DNA of 50,960 bases from Nitrospirota bacterium. Its GTDB lineage: Bacteria > Nitrospirota > Thermodesulfovibrionia > UBA6902. The notes beneath the pieces were generated by a model that saw only the letters and a list, made by a program, of their open reading frames with translations, was not told where the DNA came from and searched no databases. A program made the translations under genes and the position numbers. The stretch spans positions 1 through 50,960 of the forward strand of contig JACQZE010000019.1 of the NCBI GenBank assembly GCA_016207885.1. The letters are read 5' to 3'. This document shows, piece after piece, positions 43,178-50,849 of this stretch. The stretch's first letter is position 1, and every line of letters begins with the position of its first letter.

Positions 43178-44233
43178 TTATACGAGGATATAATGGAGGG
43201 TTCTGCCTTGTCCTACAGGCTTTATGACTTTAAGGTCAACAAGCTTTACCAATTCCTTATGCACAGCCTGAGATGAAATGCCGAAAAGAACTTGCAGATT
43301 ATTATTTGTAACCTTGCCGTTTAAATTAATATGCTCGATAATTTTCATTTGTCGCATGGTTAACGCGATCTGGGATTTATCCGCCTTCTTTCCCTTAATG
43401 CCCATCTTGGTTATGGCATCTTTCACCTCTGTAACTGACAATGCCACACCCGCAGTAAAATATTCCAGCCATTGAGTTATATCATAATTGCTGTTTTGTG
43501 CTGTCTTCAATGCCGCATAATACGCCTTTCGGTCTCTGTCATAAAAATCATCAAGGGCAAATATGCGCCTGTGATCAAAGCCGCTCAGATAAAGAATCAT
43601 CGTGGCAAAAAGTCTTGCTGTCCTGCCGTTGCCGTCAATAAATGGATGAATGCGGGCTATCTCATAATGAACTATTCCGGCAAGGATAACGGGATTAATT
43701 TCCCATGTTTTCTCTGTATTAAGCCAAGCGATAAAATCCCTTGCAAGGCCGGGGACTTTTTTTGTCGGAGGCGGCATGTATTCAACCACCTCATGAATGC
43801 CAGTGCCGTCAATAACCCTGCGTCCGACAAAAACCTGCCTGTTGCGGAATACTCCTGAGTCCTTATTATTTTGCAATGTCTTTTTTGTGATAAGTCTGTG
43901 CATGGCAAGAAGATCTGCTGTCTTAATATTGCCCTTTTTTGCAAGATGAGGAATTTTATCGAGCGCTTCAAGATAATTAAGAACTTCCTGTTTGTCTTTA
44001 TTTGTTGCGATAACGTCCTTACCTTCAGCTAAGGCCTCGACTTGCTCAAGAGTCAGTTTGTTGCCTTCAATGGCAGTTGATGAATGGGTATTTTGCATGA
44101 GAGCCTTATGCCTCAACTTCGCCTCCCATTTCGGCACAAAGTGTGACTGCTCGATAATCTCACGGGCTGAGACAATCACGGCAATATTGTTCAGTATTTT
44201 ATTGGTTATTGTATATTTCGGTTTAAATGCCAT
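43178..44233 (-). CDS. Fic-domain AMP-transferase with C-terminal winged helix
   Basis: A 351-residue protein. The N-terminal inhibitory helix has the class II motif SSTAIEGN (about 51-58). The Fic core carries the active-site loop HPFIDGNGRTAR (about 196-207) and the flap region FRNRQVFVGRRV. The C-terminal ~70 residues form a helix-turn-helix (NNNLQVLFGISSQAVHKELVKLVDL). Such proteins attach AMP to protein Ser, Thr or Tyr and are restrained by their own inhibitory helix. Targets cannot be predicted. It is flanked by copies of the nitroreductase 3' end, so it was probably inserted. Confidence 0.93.
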   Translation of the reverse strand: MAFKPKYTITNKILNNIAVIVSAREIIEQSHFVPKWEAKLRHKALMQNTHSSTAIEGNKLTLEQVEALAEGKDVIATNKDKQEVLNYLEALDKIPHLAKKGNIKTADLLAMHRLITKKTLQNNKDSGVFRNRQVFVGRRVIDGTGIHEVVEYMPPPTKKVPGLARDFIAWLNTEKTWEINPVILAGIVHYEIARIHPFIDGNGRTARLFATMILYLSGFDHRRIFALDDFYDRDRKAYYAALKTAQNSNYDITQWLEYFTAGVALSVTEVKDAITKMGIKGKKADKSQIALTMRQMKIIEHINLNGKVTNNNLQVLFGISSQAVHKELVKLVDLKVIKPVGQGRTLHYILV

Positions 44234-44271
44234 TTAATGCTACCTTTTAAAACTCATTAAATATTCATGCC

Positions 44272-44280
44272 ATTATATCA
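44272..44280 (-). promoter_or_regulatory. Extended -10 promoter of the Fic gene
   Basis: TGATATAAT on the minus strand (TGn plus TATAAT), 39 bases upstream of the Fic start. No good -35, which extended -10 promoters can lack. The surrounding 40 bases resemble those at 45909. Confidence 0.55.
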
Positions 44281-44316
44281 AAGCCTGTTTGCATCTCGCC
44301 TTACTTTGTAAATATA

Positions 44317-44361
44317 TCTAATCGAAAAGATATTTCAGAAGTACTGCTGAAGGATATTTAA
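44317..44361 (+). pseudogene. Second copy of the nitroreductase 3' end
   Basis: Reads SNRKDISEVLLKDI then stop, against SSRKDISEVLLKKIYYF at the end of the nitroreductase gene (43091-43138). The nucleotides are also similar. The rest of a nitroreductase gene is absent. It ends in the stop of the minus-strand PIN gene. Confidence 0.75.
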
Positions 44362-44852
44362 CTAAATATTTTCATCAAAGCATTTTCAGCCTCTGATAAT
44401 ACGCCTGTCGAAATCCATAGCGACGTTTCAGAGAGCGCATGAAGGGCAGCTTTTGATTCTTTGTAATTCAAATGTCCAAGCGCCGCACACCATAACACAA
44501 CGCCCAATGAACCATGCACTTCCAAGCCAAAAGATTTTCCTAAAATCCTTGCTTCCGCATCGTCGGTAACAAACCAGTCAGCTTTAAATCTTTTTGCAAG
44601 AACAATTGCCTCTGCCTCTCCATAATCCAAAAAGTCAGATAGGAATAAAAGTTCTGCTTCTTTTAATTCTTTCGGCGTTAAAGTTTTGACTGTTACCCAT
44701 TTGGGCCTGAGTTTATCCCATCGGCTGAGTAGATCCTTCATCTCCTTATCTACTATCTCAGGGATATATACATCTCCGGTTTTTTGCAGCAGGTCTAACA
44801 ATTTTGCCTCAGCCAAATGAAGCAACGGGCCGGTATCACATACAACAAGCAT
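44358..44852 (-). CDS. PIN-domain toxin (DUF3368-like)
   Basis: A 164-residue PIN protein: MLVVCDTGPLLHLAEAKLLDLL (first Asp), IPEIVDKEMKDLL (Glu), FLDYGEAEAIVLAKRF (GEAE) and WFVTDDAEARILGKSFGLEVHGSLGVVL (distal acids and the DUF3368 hairpin). It overlaps the antitoxin gene by one base. It is a probable ribonuclease; RNA target unknown. It is the second gene of its pair. Confidence 0.88.
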   Translation of the reverse strand: MLVVCDTGPLLHLAEAKLLDLLQKTGDVYIPEIVDKEMKDLLSRWDKLRPKWVTVKTLTPKELKEAELLFLSDFLDYGEAEAIVLAKRFKADWFVTDDAEARILGKSFGLEVHGSLGVVLWCAALGHLNYKESKAALHALSETSLWISTGVLSEAENALMKIFS

Positions 44853-45055
44853 TATTTTTTACCCTTTTTTATTTTCAATGCCCATTCAATGTCTTCCATC
44901 ATAAAACGTTCTGACAGCTTAAGTTTGTTATGACGGATAAATTCCAGAAGCGCCGTCTTAACTACTTCGGTCTCATCGGAAAACCAGCCGCTCTTCACAT
45001 AGTTCTCAATCTCAATCCCCAGTTTATCCGGAAGCGAAACATTAATTGTTTTCAT
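44852..45055 (-). CDS. Ribbon-helix-helix antitoxin (ParD/CopG-like)
   Basis: A 67-residue protein. MKTINVSLPDKLGIEIENYVKSGWFSDETEVVKTALLEFI is a ribbon-helix-helix DNA-binding dimer unit (strand then two helices), and the tail LSERFMMEDIEWALKIKKGKK binds the partner. A GGGAGGTGG ribosome binding site precedes the ATG. First gene of the PIN pair; likely autorepressor. Confidence 0.85.
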   Translation of the reverse strand: MKTINVSLPDKLGIEIENYVKSGWFSDETEVVKTALLEFIRHNKLKLSERFMMEDIEWALKIKKGKK

Positions 45056-45085
45056 CTTTAACCACCTCCCTTAATAAATTCAACC

Positions 45086-45217
45086 TCATATCATTATATC
45101 AAAACCTGTGCTTAGGTCATCAGATTGTACTACCATGGCAGGGCGACGCTTAGCGGTTATAAGATCAGAATTCGGGAACAAGACCAATACAACTGTCCCC
45201 TTCTTATATTTTGTCAT
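45086..45217 (-). pseudogene. Truncated MazF/PemK-type toxin
   Basis: A 43-residue frame beginning at an ATG that overlaps the end of the antitoxin gene by 14 bases. GTVVLVLFPNSDLITAKRRP then AMVVQSDDLSTG is the N-terminal third of a MazF/PemK endoribonuclease, which should run to about 110 residues. After STG the frame ends FDIMI stop, and that end coincides with a TATAAT-type promoter sequence seen also at 45909 and 44272. The catalytic Arg region is present but the Thr/Ser region and C-terminal strands are missing, so the toxin is probably inactive. Confidence 0.75.
45093..45101 (-). promoter_or_regulatory. Extended -10 promoter of the RHH/PIN pair
   Basis: TGATATAAT on the minus strand, 38 bases upstream of the RHH antitoxin start. 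It is embedded in the last codons of the truncated MazF frame. No good -35. Confidence 0.5.
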
Positions 45218-45431
45218 AAAGCTCCATCCCAGGCGCATTCCAGTCATCTTCAAATGTCCTTAATCTATCTCTCAAATCCTGTGCGTCTTCTTTTGTGATC
45301 CCATGTGATTTAAGGTCTATGACTTCGCCATTTTCAATGAACGTTACAAGTATGTCACATTCTTCAACCTGCGGTTTCTCGTAAAGTTCAAATTCCCCTT
45401 GCCTGTAATGCCCCTTAACGGTCTTTAACAT
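45204..45431 (-). CDS. Antitoxin of a broken MazF-type pair
   Basis: A 75-residue protein. The N terminus MLKTVKGHYRQGEFELYEKPQVEECDILVTF resembles AF2212/DUF2281-like antitoxins, and the acidic C terminus FEDDWNAPGMELYDKI is the type that plugs MazF or PIN active sites. Its partner gene at 45086 is truncated. The gene may persist because it is harmless, or it may neutralise a related toxin elsewhere. It has a strong AGGAGGAAT site upstream. Confidence 0.75.
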   Translation of the reverse strand: MLKTVKGHYRQGEFELYEKPQVEECDILVTFIENGEVIDLKSHGITKEDAQDLRDRLRTFEDDWNAPGMELYDKI

Positions 45432-45501
45432 TTTATTCCTCCTTCTTTAATTATGTTTCTTACCGTTTATTATTACAGTAGTCTTCATCGCTCCTCCTTA
45501 T

Positions 45502-45711
45502 TTACTTTTTACGCTTCTTATCTTTCCGATCTTTAAGCCACAAAACTAAGCACAGTATCATTACAGGCCAGAAAATAAAAGCATCGAAGTTTTGATTCAC
45601 CGTGTAGCCGTTGTCCATCATTACATATTTCGTGGACTCACATCCGGCCATTGCAACCTCTATGAATATGGCCAGCGATAAATACCGTACCACTCTTTTA
45701 ATCTTCGCCAT
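45502..45711 (-). CDS. Small putative lipoprotein with C-terminal membrane helix
   Basis: A 69-residue protein. An N-terminal signal with lipobox-like VAMAGC suggests lipidation at Cys24. A second hydrophobic stretch (about 44-60, FDAFIFWPVMILCLVLWL) is followed by a very basic tail, RKDKKRKK. A GGGAGGGTGAG site precedes the ATG. No family recognised. Confidence 0.6.
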   Translation of the reverse strand: MAKIKRVVRYLSLAIFIEVAMAGCESTKYVMMDNGYTVNQNFDAFIFWPVMILCLVLWLKDRKDKKRKK

Positions 45712-45742
45712 CTCACCCTCCCACTTTTAATATATTTGTTGT

Positions 45743-45892
45743 TTAAATAACCCTACTGGCTATAAAAGGTGAGGTTTTCTTCCCTCCAATCTTCCGAAAG
45801 GAATCTCCAGGGTTCATCATAGTGCCATCTCCCAGCTTAACCGAATCCTTTAAGCGCTCCGCCTTCTTGTGAAAGCAGAAGATGTAATTCAT
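45743..45892 (-). CDS. 49-residue ORF with very short leader
   Basis: A 49-codon frame, MNYIFCFHKKAERLKDSVKL at the start and ending SPFIASRVI. The predicted transcript from the extended -10 at 45909 would start about ten bases before its ATG, so it may be translated from an almost leaderless mRNA. Basic; no family recognised. It lies upstream of the small lipoprotein gene and may be cotranscribed with it. Confidence 0.4.
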   Translation of the reverse strand: MNYIFCFHKKAERLKDSVKLGDGTMMNPGDSFRKIGGKKTSPFIASRVI

Positions 45893-45908
45893 CTCTGTAT
45901 CTCATATC

Positions 45909-45917
45909 ATTATATCA
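45909..45917 (-). promoter_or_regulatory. Extended -10 promoter
   Basis: TGATATAAT on the minus strand. The surrounding bases, including AAGGCGA, ATGCA and GCTTTGATATAATG, match the region at 44265-44305 closely, indicating a duplicated promoter. Confidence 0.55.
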
Positions 45918-45979
45918 AAGCATATCTGCATTTCGCCTTCATTATTATCATCTTGCACCAAGCGAGAATGGAACTAATA

Positions 45980-47833
45980 TTATTGCTTCAATGCTTTTAT
46001 TCTGTCCTTGGAATACTGAACTTTTTCGTCCATATTTTGGGGCGACAGTTCAATGAATTTCTTAAATGAAAGATATGCACCAGTTCTTCTATAGATTTCA
46101 TCTTGAACAAACGCTTTAGAATACCAAATATTTGCATTGGCAGGGTCTATTTTAAGCGCAATGTTAAAACAAGTGATAGCTTTTTTTCTGTGGATTCCTC
46201 CACGAAAATATAAATGAATACCCTTATTATGCCACGCATCAACAAAATCAGGATTTAACTTTGTGGCCATGTCATAACAGTAACCAATATTTTCTAATGA
46301 TTGTTTAACAAATATTTCTGCTAAAGCGGTATTAGCATGTATTTTCACGAGAACATCAATATCTATATTGCGTATTTTCTCAAGGATATAACCTTTAAGA
46401 AACCAGCCATTAGCATCTTGAGGCAGGATATCTTGAATCTTTCGAATACAACTACGTGCCTCTTCATATTCTCCTGACTTACAATAAACAAGCAGTTTTT
46501 GATTCCAATCATTAAAATCGTTGGGGTCAATTTCCAATGCTTTGTCATAACATGTTATAGCATCGGAATAACATCCCATATCAGAAAAGGTAGCTCCTTT
46601 GCTTATCCAAGCATAATGGCAATCTGAATGATTTTCTATGGCTTCCTCAAAAGTGCACAACGCTTCAGAGTATTTACCAGAATATCTCAAAGCAAGACCT
46701 TTATGTATAAGAGCATCGTAGCTATGAGGCATCTTATCATAATAAATAATTGCATCATCATAGCGCTTAAGATTGAAGAGACAATTGGCTTTCATATAAA
46801 TGGCTTCACTATTCTCCGGATCAATCTCAAGGATTTTGTCATAAGTGCGGATAGCTTCTTCATAAAGCCTTTTGCGAAACAAAACAATACCTCGATCGAT
46901 TAATCGTATAGATGGTAAAAAAACAGATTCGATTTTGTGGAGAAATTTTAAACTTTGAGACATATCAGATTCTAATAAACTTAATGCCTGATCAAGACCC
47001 AATGCCGTCATATAGAAAAACATTTCATTTATGATTTCTGCAGTTGAAGCACTTTTCTCACAGTCTTTTAAATTGGATATTGTTTCACCACGATACAGTT
47101 TTAAATAAGCGAAAGAGTAGTCAAAATATTTTATATCTCGATCAGGGTTCTTCAGCTTTTCTTGTAGATTGTTGATGCTCATCATTAACATCTGGCTGAG
47201 AGACTTGAGAGGCCTCTTTGTAGCAGCCTTTAATACCCTGCTTCTTCTGCCGTTATCAAAAAGTGCGTCAACAGCCTCCTGGAGCATACTCTTTTCATTA
47301 CGTATGATAACTCTTGGAGCCTTAAGCTCCATAAGCCGCTTCAGCCTGTTATTTCTGTTAATGACCCTTCTGTAAAGGTCGTTAAGGTCAGAGGTGGCGA
47401 ATCTGCCGTCTCCAAGCGGAACGAACGGTCGAAGGTCTGGCGGAAGCACAGGTATGACATCCATTATCATCCAGTCAGGTTTGTTGCCGGATTTTCTGAA
47501 CGCCTCTACTATTCTTAGCTTATTGATAAGCTTTACTTTTGTGAGTTGAGAATCTGTTTTACGTATATCAGTTCTTAATTCTTTTGCAAGTGAATCAAGG
47601 TCTATGATCCTGAGCAGTTCTCTTACAGCCTCTGCTCCTATCCCTGCCTTGAACGTATCGCCTAATTCCTGTGTCTTTTTTCTAAACTCCTCATCTGTGA
47701 GAAGGTCTTGTTCCTTCAGCTTCGTATCGCCGGGGTCAACAACAATATAGCTCTTAAAATAAAGCACCTTCTCAAGCTGGGGATTGTCATGCCAAGGAGC
47801 GTCCCGATTATGCTTTTGCCCCTTAAATGCCAA
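45980..47833 (-). CDS. RpoC fragment fused in frame to a TPR protein
   Basis: A 617-codon open frame of two unrelated parts. Codons about 18-215 are RNA polymerase beta' clamp sequence ([77 protein letters not shown]). It then switches at SLSQML to unrelated helices and about eight TPR repeats ([39 protein letters not shown]). The beta' active site is absent. The apparent start is a TTG inside the frameshift region. The TPR part could be translated alone from an internal Met near residue 216. No function assigned. Confidence 0.7.
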   Translation of the reverse strand: MAFKGQKHNRDAPWHDNPQLEKVLYFKSYIVVDPGDTKLKEQDLLTDEEFRKKTQELGDTFKAGIGAEAVRELLRIIDLDSLAKELRTDIRKTDSQLTKVKLINKLRIVEAFRKSGNKPDWMIMDVIPVLPPDLRPFVPLGDGRFATSDLNDLYRRVINRNNRLKRLMELKAPRVIIRNEKSMLQEAVDALFDNGRRSRVLKAATKRPLKSLSQMLMMSINNLQEKLKNPDRDIKYFDYSFAYLKLYRGETISNLKDCEKSASTAEIINEMFFYMTALGLDQALSLLESDMSQSLKFLHKIESVFLPSIRLIDRGIVLFRKRLYEEAIRTYDKILEIDPENSEAIYMKANCLFNLKRYDDAIIYYDKMPHSYDALIHKGLALRYSGKYSEALCTFEEAIENHSDCHYAWISKGATFSDMGCYSDAITCYDKALEIDPNDFNDWNQKLLVYCKSGEYEEARSCIRKIQDILPQDANGWFLKGYILEKIRNIDIDVLVKIHANTALAEIFVKQSLENIGYCYDMATKLNPDFVDAWHNKGIHLYFRGGIHRKKAITCFNIALKIDPANANIWYSKAFVQDEIYRRTGAYLSFKKFIELSPQNMDEKVQYSKDRIKALKQ

Positions 47834-48174
47834 ATGTGGGATACAGGCGTAGCAAGTTCTACATGCCCCATCCTTTCGCGTCTTGCCTTTGCCTGAATGA
47901 CCTCAACGCCGCACTTATCACAAACCACTCCCCTGTGTTTTATCCTCTTGTACTTGCCGCATATGCACTCCCAGTCCTTTACAGGGCCAAATATCTTTGC
48001 GCAGAAAAGTCCATCACTTTCAGGTATAAATGTACTCTCGTTAATAGTCTCCGGTTTCTTCACTTCTCCGTATGACCATGCCCGAATCTTTTCAGAAGAA
48101 GCAAGCTTTATCTTTATCACCTCAAACTCTGTCGGGTTCTTCGGCTTTTCAAAAATAGAATATATATCTTCCAA
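47189..48174 (-). pseudogene. rpoC: 5' fragment of rpoC with frameshift
   Basis: From the ATG at 48174, [20 protein letters not shown] through [18 protein letters not shown] and [15 protein letters not shown] is the true start of RNA polymerase beta', with all four zinc-binding Cys. Near 47787 one C is missing from what should be a CCCC run, and the frame shifts; homology continues in the next frame to about 47189. A codon also appears lost just before ([10 protein letters not shown] in place of the usual FL..LPSRIG). The beta' sequence stops before the NADFDGD catalytic loop. A full rpoC must exist elsewhere. Confidence 0.88.
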
Positions 48175-48219
48175 TTTTCACCTATCTAAATCATGTTTAC
48201 ATTTAAAATAAGCACATTA

Positions 48220-49851
48220 CTATCCCGGCCACAACTTCACTTCAACCACTCCCAGCAGATCGTTAAGTGTCTCAGGATGCAAGGCAGAAACAGCGACGGC
48301 ATCATATCTCTCACAAACAGACTCAACCATCTCTTTGTCTTTGACCATGTCCTCTTTGTTAAAGACCATAAGCACCGGCTTTTCAGTTATCTCCAGATCG
48401 GACAGGATATTCTCTACAGATTTTATCTGCTGCTCAAACCTCGGATTTGATATATCAACTACATGAAGAAGAAGGTCGGCATCCTCAAGCTCTTCAAGCG
48501 TCGCCTTGAATGCGGTAAAGAGGTCTTTAGGCAAGTTGCGTATAAAGCCGACTGTGTCGGTTATTATCACATCCCGCTCCTTTGGAAATCTCAGGCGCCT
48601 GCTTGCGGTATCGAGCGTTGCGAACATCTTGTTCTCCACAAAGGTCTTGCTCTTTGTCAGATTGTTGAGCAGAGTCGATTTCCCCGCATTGGTATAACCG
48701 ATGATAGAGATGATAGGAATCCCCTGTGCAACCCTGCGGGACTTCCTCTGCTGCCTGGCAAGACTTAAAGACTCCAGCTGTTTTTCAAGGAGAGTTATCC
48801 TCTCCCTCACCCGCCTTCTGTCAACCTCAAGCTTCATCTCTCCCGGCCCTCTTCCACCGATACCGCCCATAAGCTTCGACATGGCGGTTCCCTTGCCCGA
48901 AAGCCTTGGGAGCCTGTATTTGAGCTGTGCAAGCTCGACCTGCACTTTGCCGTCCCTGCTGTGCGCGCGCCTTGCAAAGATATCGAGTATCAGCTGCGAA
49001 CGGTCTATGACCTTTAATTCGACGATCTCACTGATAGAATTTGTCTGTGAAGGGTTGAGGTCCTGATCAAAAACAAGGAGCGTGGCTCCTTTATTCAGGG
49101 CGTTAATCACAAGTTCCTTTATCTTGCCCTCGCCCATAAGATATCGCGGATTTATCTGCTTTGCCCTCTGAAGAACCGTATCAAGCACGTTTATGTTGCT
49201 TGAGATTGCAAGCTCCTTCAGCTCTTCCATTGAATCTTCCTGCTCATATCTCGAGCCTGTTGAAACACTGACAAGAATGGCCTTCTCCCTGCTGTCCTTA
49301 ACATCAAAGCCTGACCTCCCCGACTGTAATTCCTCTTCTATAGACAAGACCATTTCATTGAGATCATCAAATGCAGAATCAATGCGCTGAAATGGGACAG
49401 GTTCGGAAATTGTATATGCTGCTGAATCTGAAGGAGTAAGGTTTGCGAGATAAACCTTGTCAGGCTCGCCGTCACCCTTCATTCCTATGGCGACAAGAGC
49501 GTCAAGGCGCAGAAGGGAAAGGTCTGTTATATCATCTTTGCTGATAGCCTCGTTGTTGAGGTGGGTATGTAGCAGCCTCAGTCCGCGCAGAACCTTCCTG
49601 CCGAGCGGATAGTCTGTGAGTTCAGGGATAACCAAGCCCTTTGCATCACCCACGATTACATAATCGATATTGCCCTTTCTGTCAGCGAGGATTCCTATCT
49701 GCCTGCCGGTGGATGCGGAGCACGCAGCCATGTACCTCGCAAGCTCGATATTGATGAGCATTCCTTTTGGGATGCGCCGCTTGTAGAGCCTCTCAATATC
49801 ATTCAGGTCACTCTTTTTAAGCCCTGATGTGTAGCCGTAAACTGTGGAAAT
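48220..49851 (-). CDS. hflX: Ribosome-associated GTPase HflX, apparent ATT start
   Basis: About 543 residues. The conserved N terminus (STVYGYTSGLKKSDLNDIER then LYKRRIP) lies upstream of the first ATG at 49761. It is closed by a TAA at 49855, leaving ATT at 49849-49851 as the likely start, six bases after AAGGAG. The glycine-rich GGIGGRGPGEMKLEVDRRRVRERI segment, coiled coil, G1 GYTNAGKSTLLNNL, G3 DTVGFI and G4 NKED are present. HflX splits stalled or hibernating ribosomes. The preceding rpoC fragment is 45 bases downstream. Start from the ATG would lose about 30 conserved residues. Confidence 0.92.
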   Translation of the reverse strand: MSTVYGYTSGLKKSDLNDIERLYKRRIPKGMLINIELARYMAACSASTGRQIGILADRKGNIDYVIVGDAKGLVIPELTDYPLGRKVLRGLRLLHTHLNNEAISKDDITDLSLLRLDALVAIGMKGDGEPDKVYLANLTPSDSAAYTISEPVPFQRIDSAFDDLNEMVLSIEEELQSGRSGFDVKDSREKAILVSVSTGSRYEQEDSMEELKELAISSNINVLDTVLQRAKQINPRYLMGEGKIKELVINALNKGATLLVFDQDLNPSQTNSISEIVELKVIDRSQLILDIFARRAHSRDGKVQVELAQLKYRLPRLSGKGTAMSKLMGGIGGRGPGEMKLEVDRRRVRERITLLEKQLESLSLARQQRKSRRVAQGIPIISIIGYTNAGKSTLLNNLTKSKTFVENKMFATLDTASRRLRFPKERDVIITDTVGFIRNLPKDLFTAFKATLEELEDADLLLHVVDISNPRFEQQIKSVENILSDLEITEKPVLMVFNKEDMVKDKEMVESVCERYDAVAVSALHPETLNDLLGVVEVKLWPG

Positions 49852-49865
49852 AGGTTACTCCTTTT
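49838..49865. repeat. 28-bp direct repeat, copy 1 (hflX start region)
   Basis: TAAACTGTGGAAATAGG plus TTACTCCTTTT, the hflX ribosome binding site and first codons on the complementary strand. It matches 50561-50588 at 26 of 28 positions. Confidence 0.85.
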
Positions 49866-49870
49866 TTGCT

Positions 49871-49960
49871 GTCATTCTCGCGAAAGCGGGAATCCAGTTC
49901 CTTTATATTGTCATTCTGGCGGCTCCGTCCAGCCTACTGCTGGCTTGTCCAGAATCGTCT
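49871..49960. repeat. REP-like repeat cluster
   Basis: GTCATTCTCGCGAAAGCGGGAATCC followed by GTCATTCTGGC...GCTGGCTTGTCCAGAATC: two palindromes of the REP family, next to the first copy of the 28-bp repeat. Confidence 0.8.
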
Positions 49961-49969
49961 TTCAGATAG

Positions 49970-50443
49970 TTAAATATTTTTAACAGTTAAGGTATCACTC
50001 AAAACATCCAGAAAAGATTGTTTATTATTGAGAGCAAAATAACAAATAGAAATAAAACCCATAAAAGGAGCACAGAAAAATACTGCCCTTAAAAAAGCTG
50101 CTAAACAACTGATTCTTTCTTTGCTGATAGGAACAACTCTTATATTCAATAGCTTTTCACCAAACGACTAAGCAGATGGTCTGAATATTTGTGAATAATG
50201 AAGAATGAAGAAAATAATATACATAGGAAACAGAAATGAAGCAATTACACCACCATTGCTATTACCAAGACCAAGCTTAATAGAATCCAGTACAAAAATG
50301 GTGAGAAAATTAATAACTAACATTACAAAGAAAAAGACTGTAAAAAAAAGATAGTCTAATAACAGAGCCCATAGCCTATCTAAAGCATTAGCAGCGTCTT
50401 TCCCTTTAGAAACATTTTGAAATTCAAAATTGTTTATTACCAT
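49970..50443 (-). pseudogene. RDD-family membrane protein with in-frame TAG
   Basis: The frame from the ATG at 50443 runs 91 codons (RLWALLLDYLFFTVFFFVML is the RDD signature), then meets a TAG at 50168-50170. It continues in the same frame for 65 codons with RDD-like sequence (SFGEKLLNIRVVPISKERIS, LRAVFFCAPFMGFISI) to TAA at 49970. The site is one where relatives often have Gln before FGK, so CAG to TAG is likely. It is probably inactive. It lies between two REP clusters and two copies of the 28-bp repeat. Confidence 0.75.
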
Positions 50444-50492
50444 TTACTTTCTTTATTGTTTATGAATTAATTGAATTTACTTTATTAAAAAC

Positions 50493-50552
50493 CGATTCTG
50501 GACAAGCCGGAATGACAAAAAATTTCTGGATGCCAGCCTCCGCGGGAATGAC
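50493..50552. repeat. REP-like repeat
   Basis: GATTCTGGACAAGCCGGAATGAC, then a second part ending CCTCCGCGGGAATGAC. Orientation is opposite to the left unit at 49871, so the two clusters face each other across the RDD pseudogene. Confidence 0.8.
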
Positions 50553-50560
50553 ATCTCAAG

Positions 50561-50588
50561 TAAACTGTAGAAATAGATTACTCCTTTT
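50561..50588. repeat. 28-bp direct repeat, copy 2
   Basis: TAAACTGTAGAAATAGATT plus ACTCCTTTT. It duplicates the hflX ribosome binding site and its first five codons (ATT TCT ACA GTT TAC on the minus strand) outside the hflX gene. Confidence 0.85.
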
Positions 50589-50603
50589 AGTTTTTTTACC
50601 AAA

Positions 50604-50849
50604 CTAATAAATAAAATATTTTTGATACTTTTTGTAAAACAAGCTCAACAAAATAACAGCCGGAATTATATAAAACATAATGCCCATATAAGACGTAAAT
50701 AATAGTGTAAATATTGTGTTAAATGTTATAAGATTCAACGTATGACATACCAAAATTATAAACGTCCATTTTTTCATTTTCCATAAACCAAAAACCAATA
50801 AAGAATCCAAAACAACAAATATGAAGTTCCCCTGCTTCAACGGACACAA
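50604..50849 (-). CDS. Membrane protein truncated at its 5' end by an IS
   Basis: An 81-codon frame of which about the first nine codons come from the IS3-family end (to 50822); native sequence begins around IFVVLDSLLVFGLWKMKKW. Three hydrophobic segments follow (to VILLSLFYKKYQKYFIY). The original start is lost, so expression would need a promoter in the IS. No family recognised. Confidence 0.55.
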   Translation of the reverse strand: MCPLKQGNFIFVVLDSLLVFGLWKMKKWTFIILVCHTLNLITFNTIFTLLFTSYMGIMFYIIPAVILLSLFYKKYQKYFIY

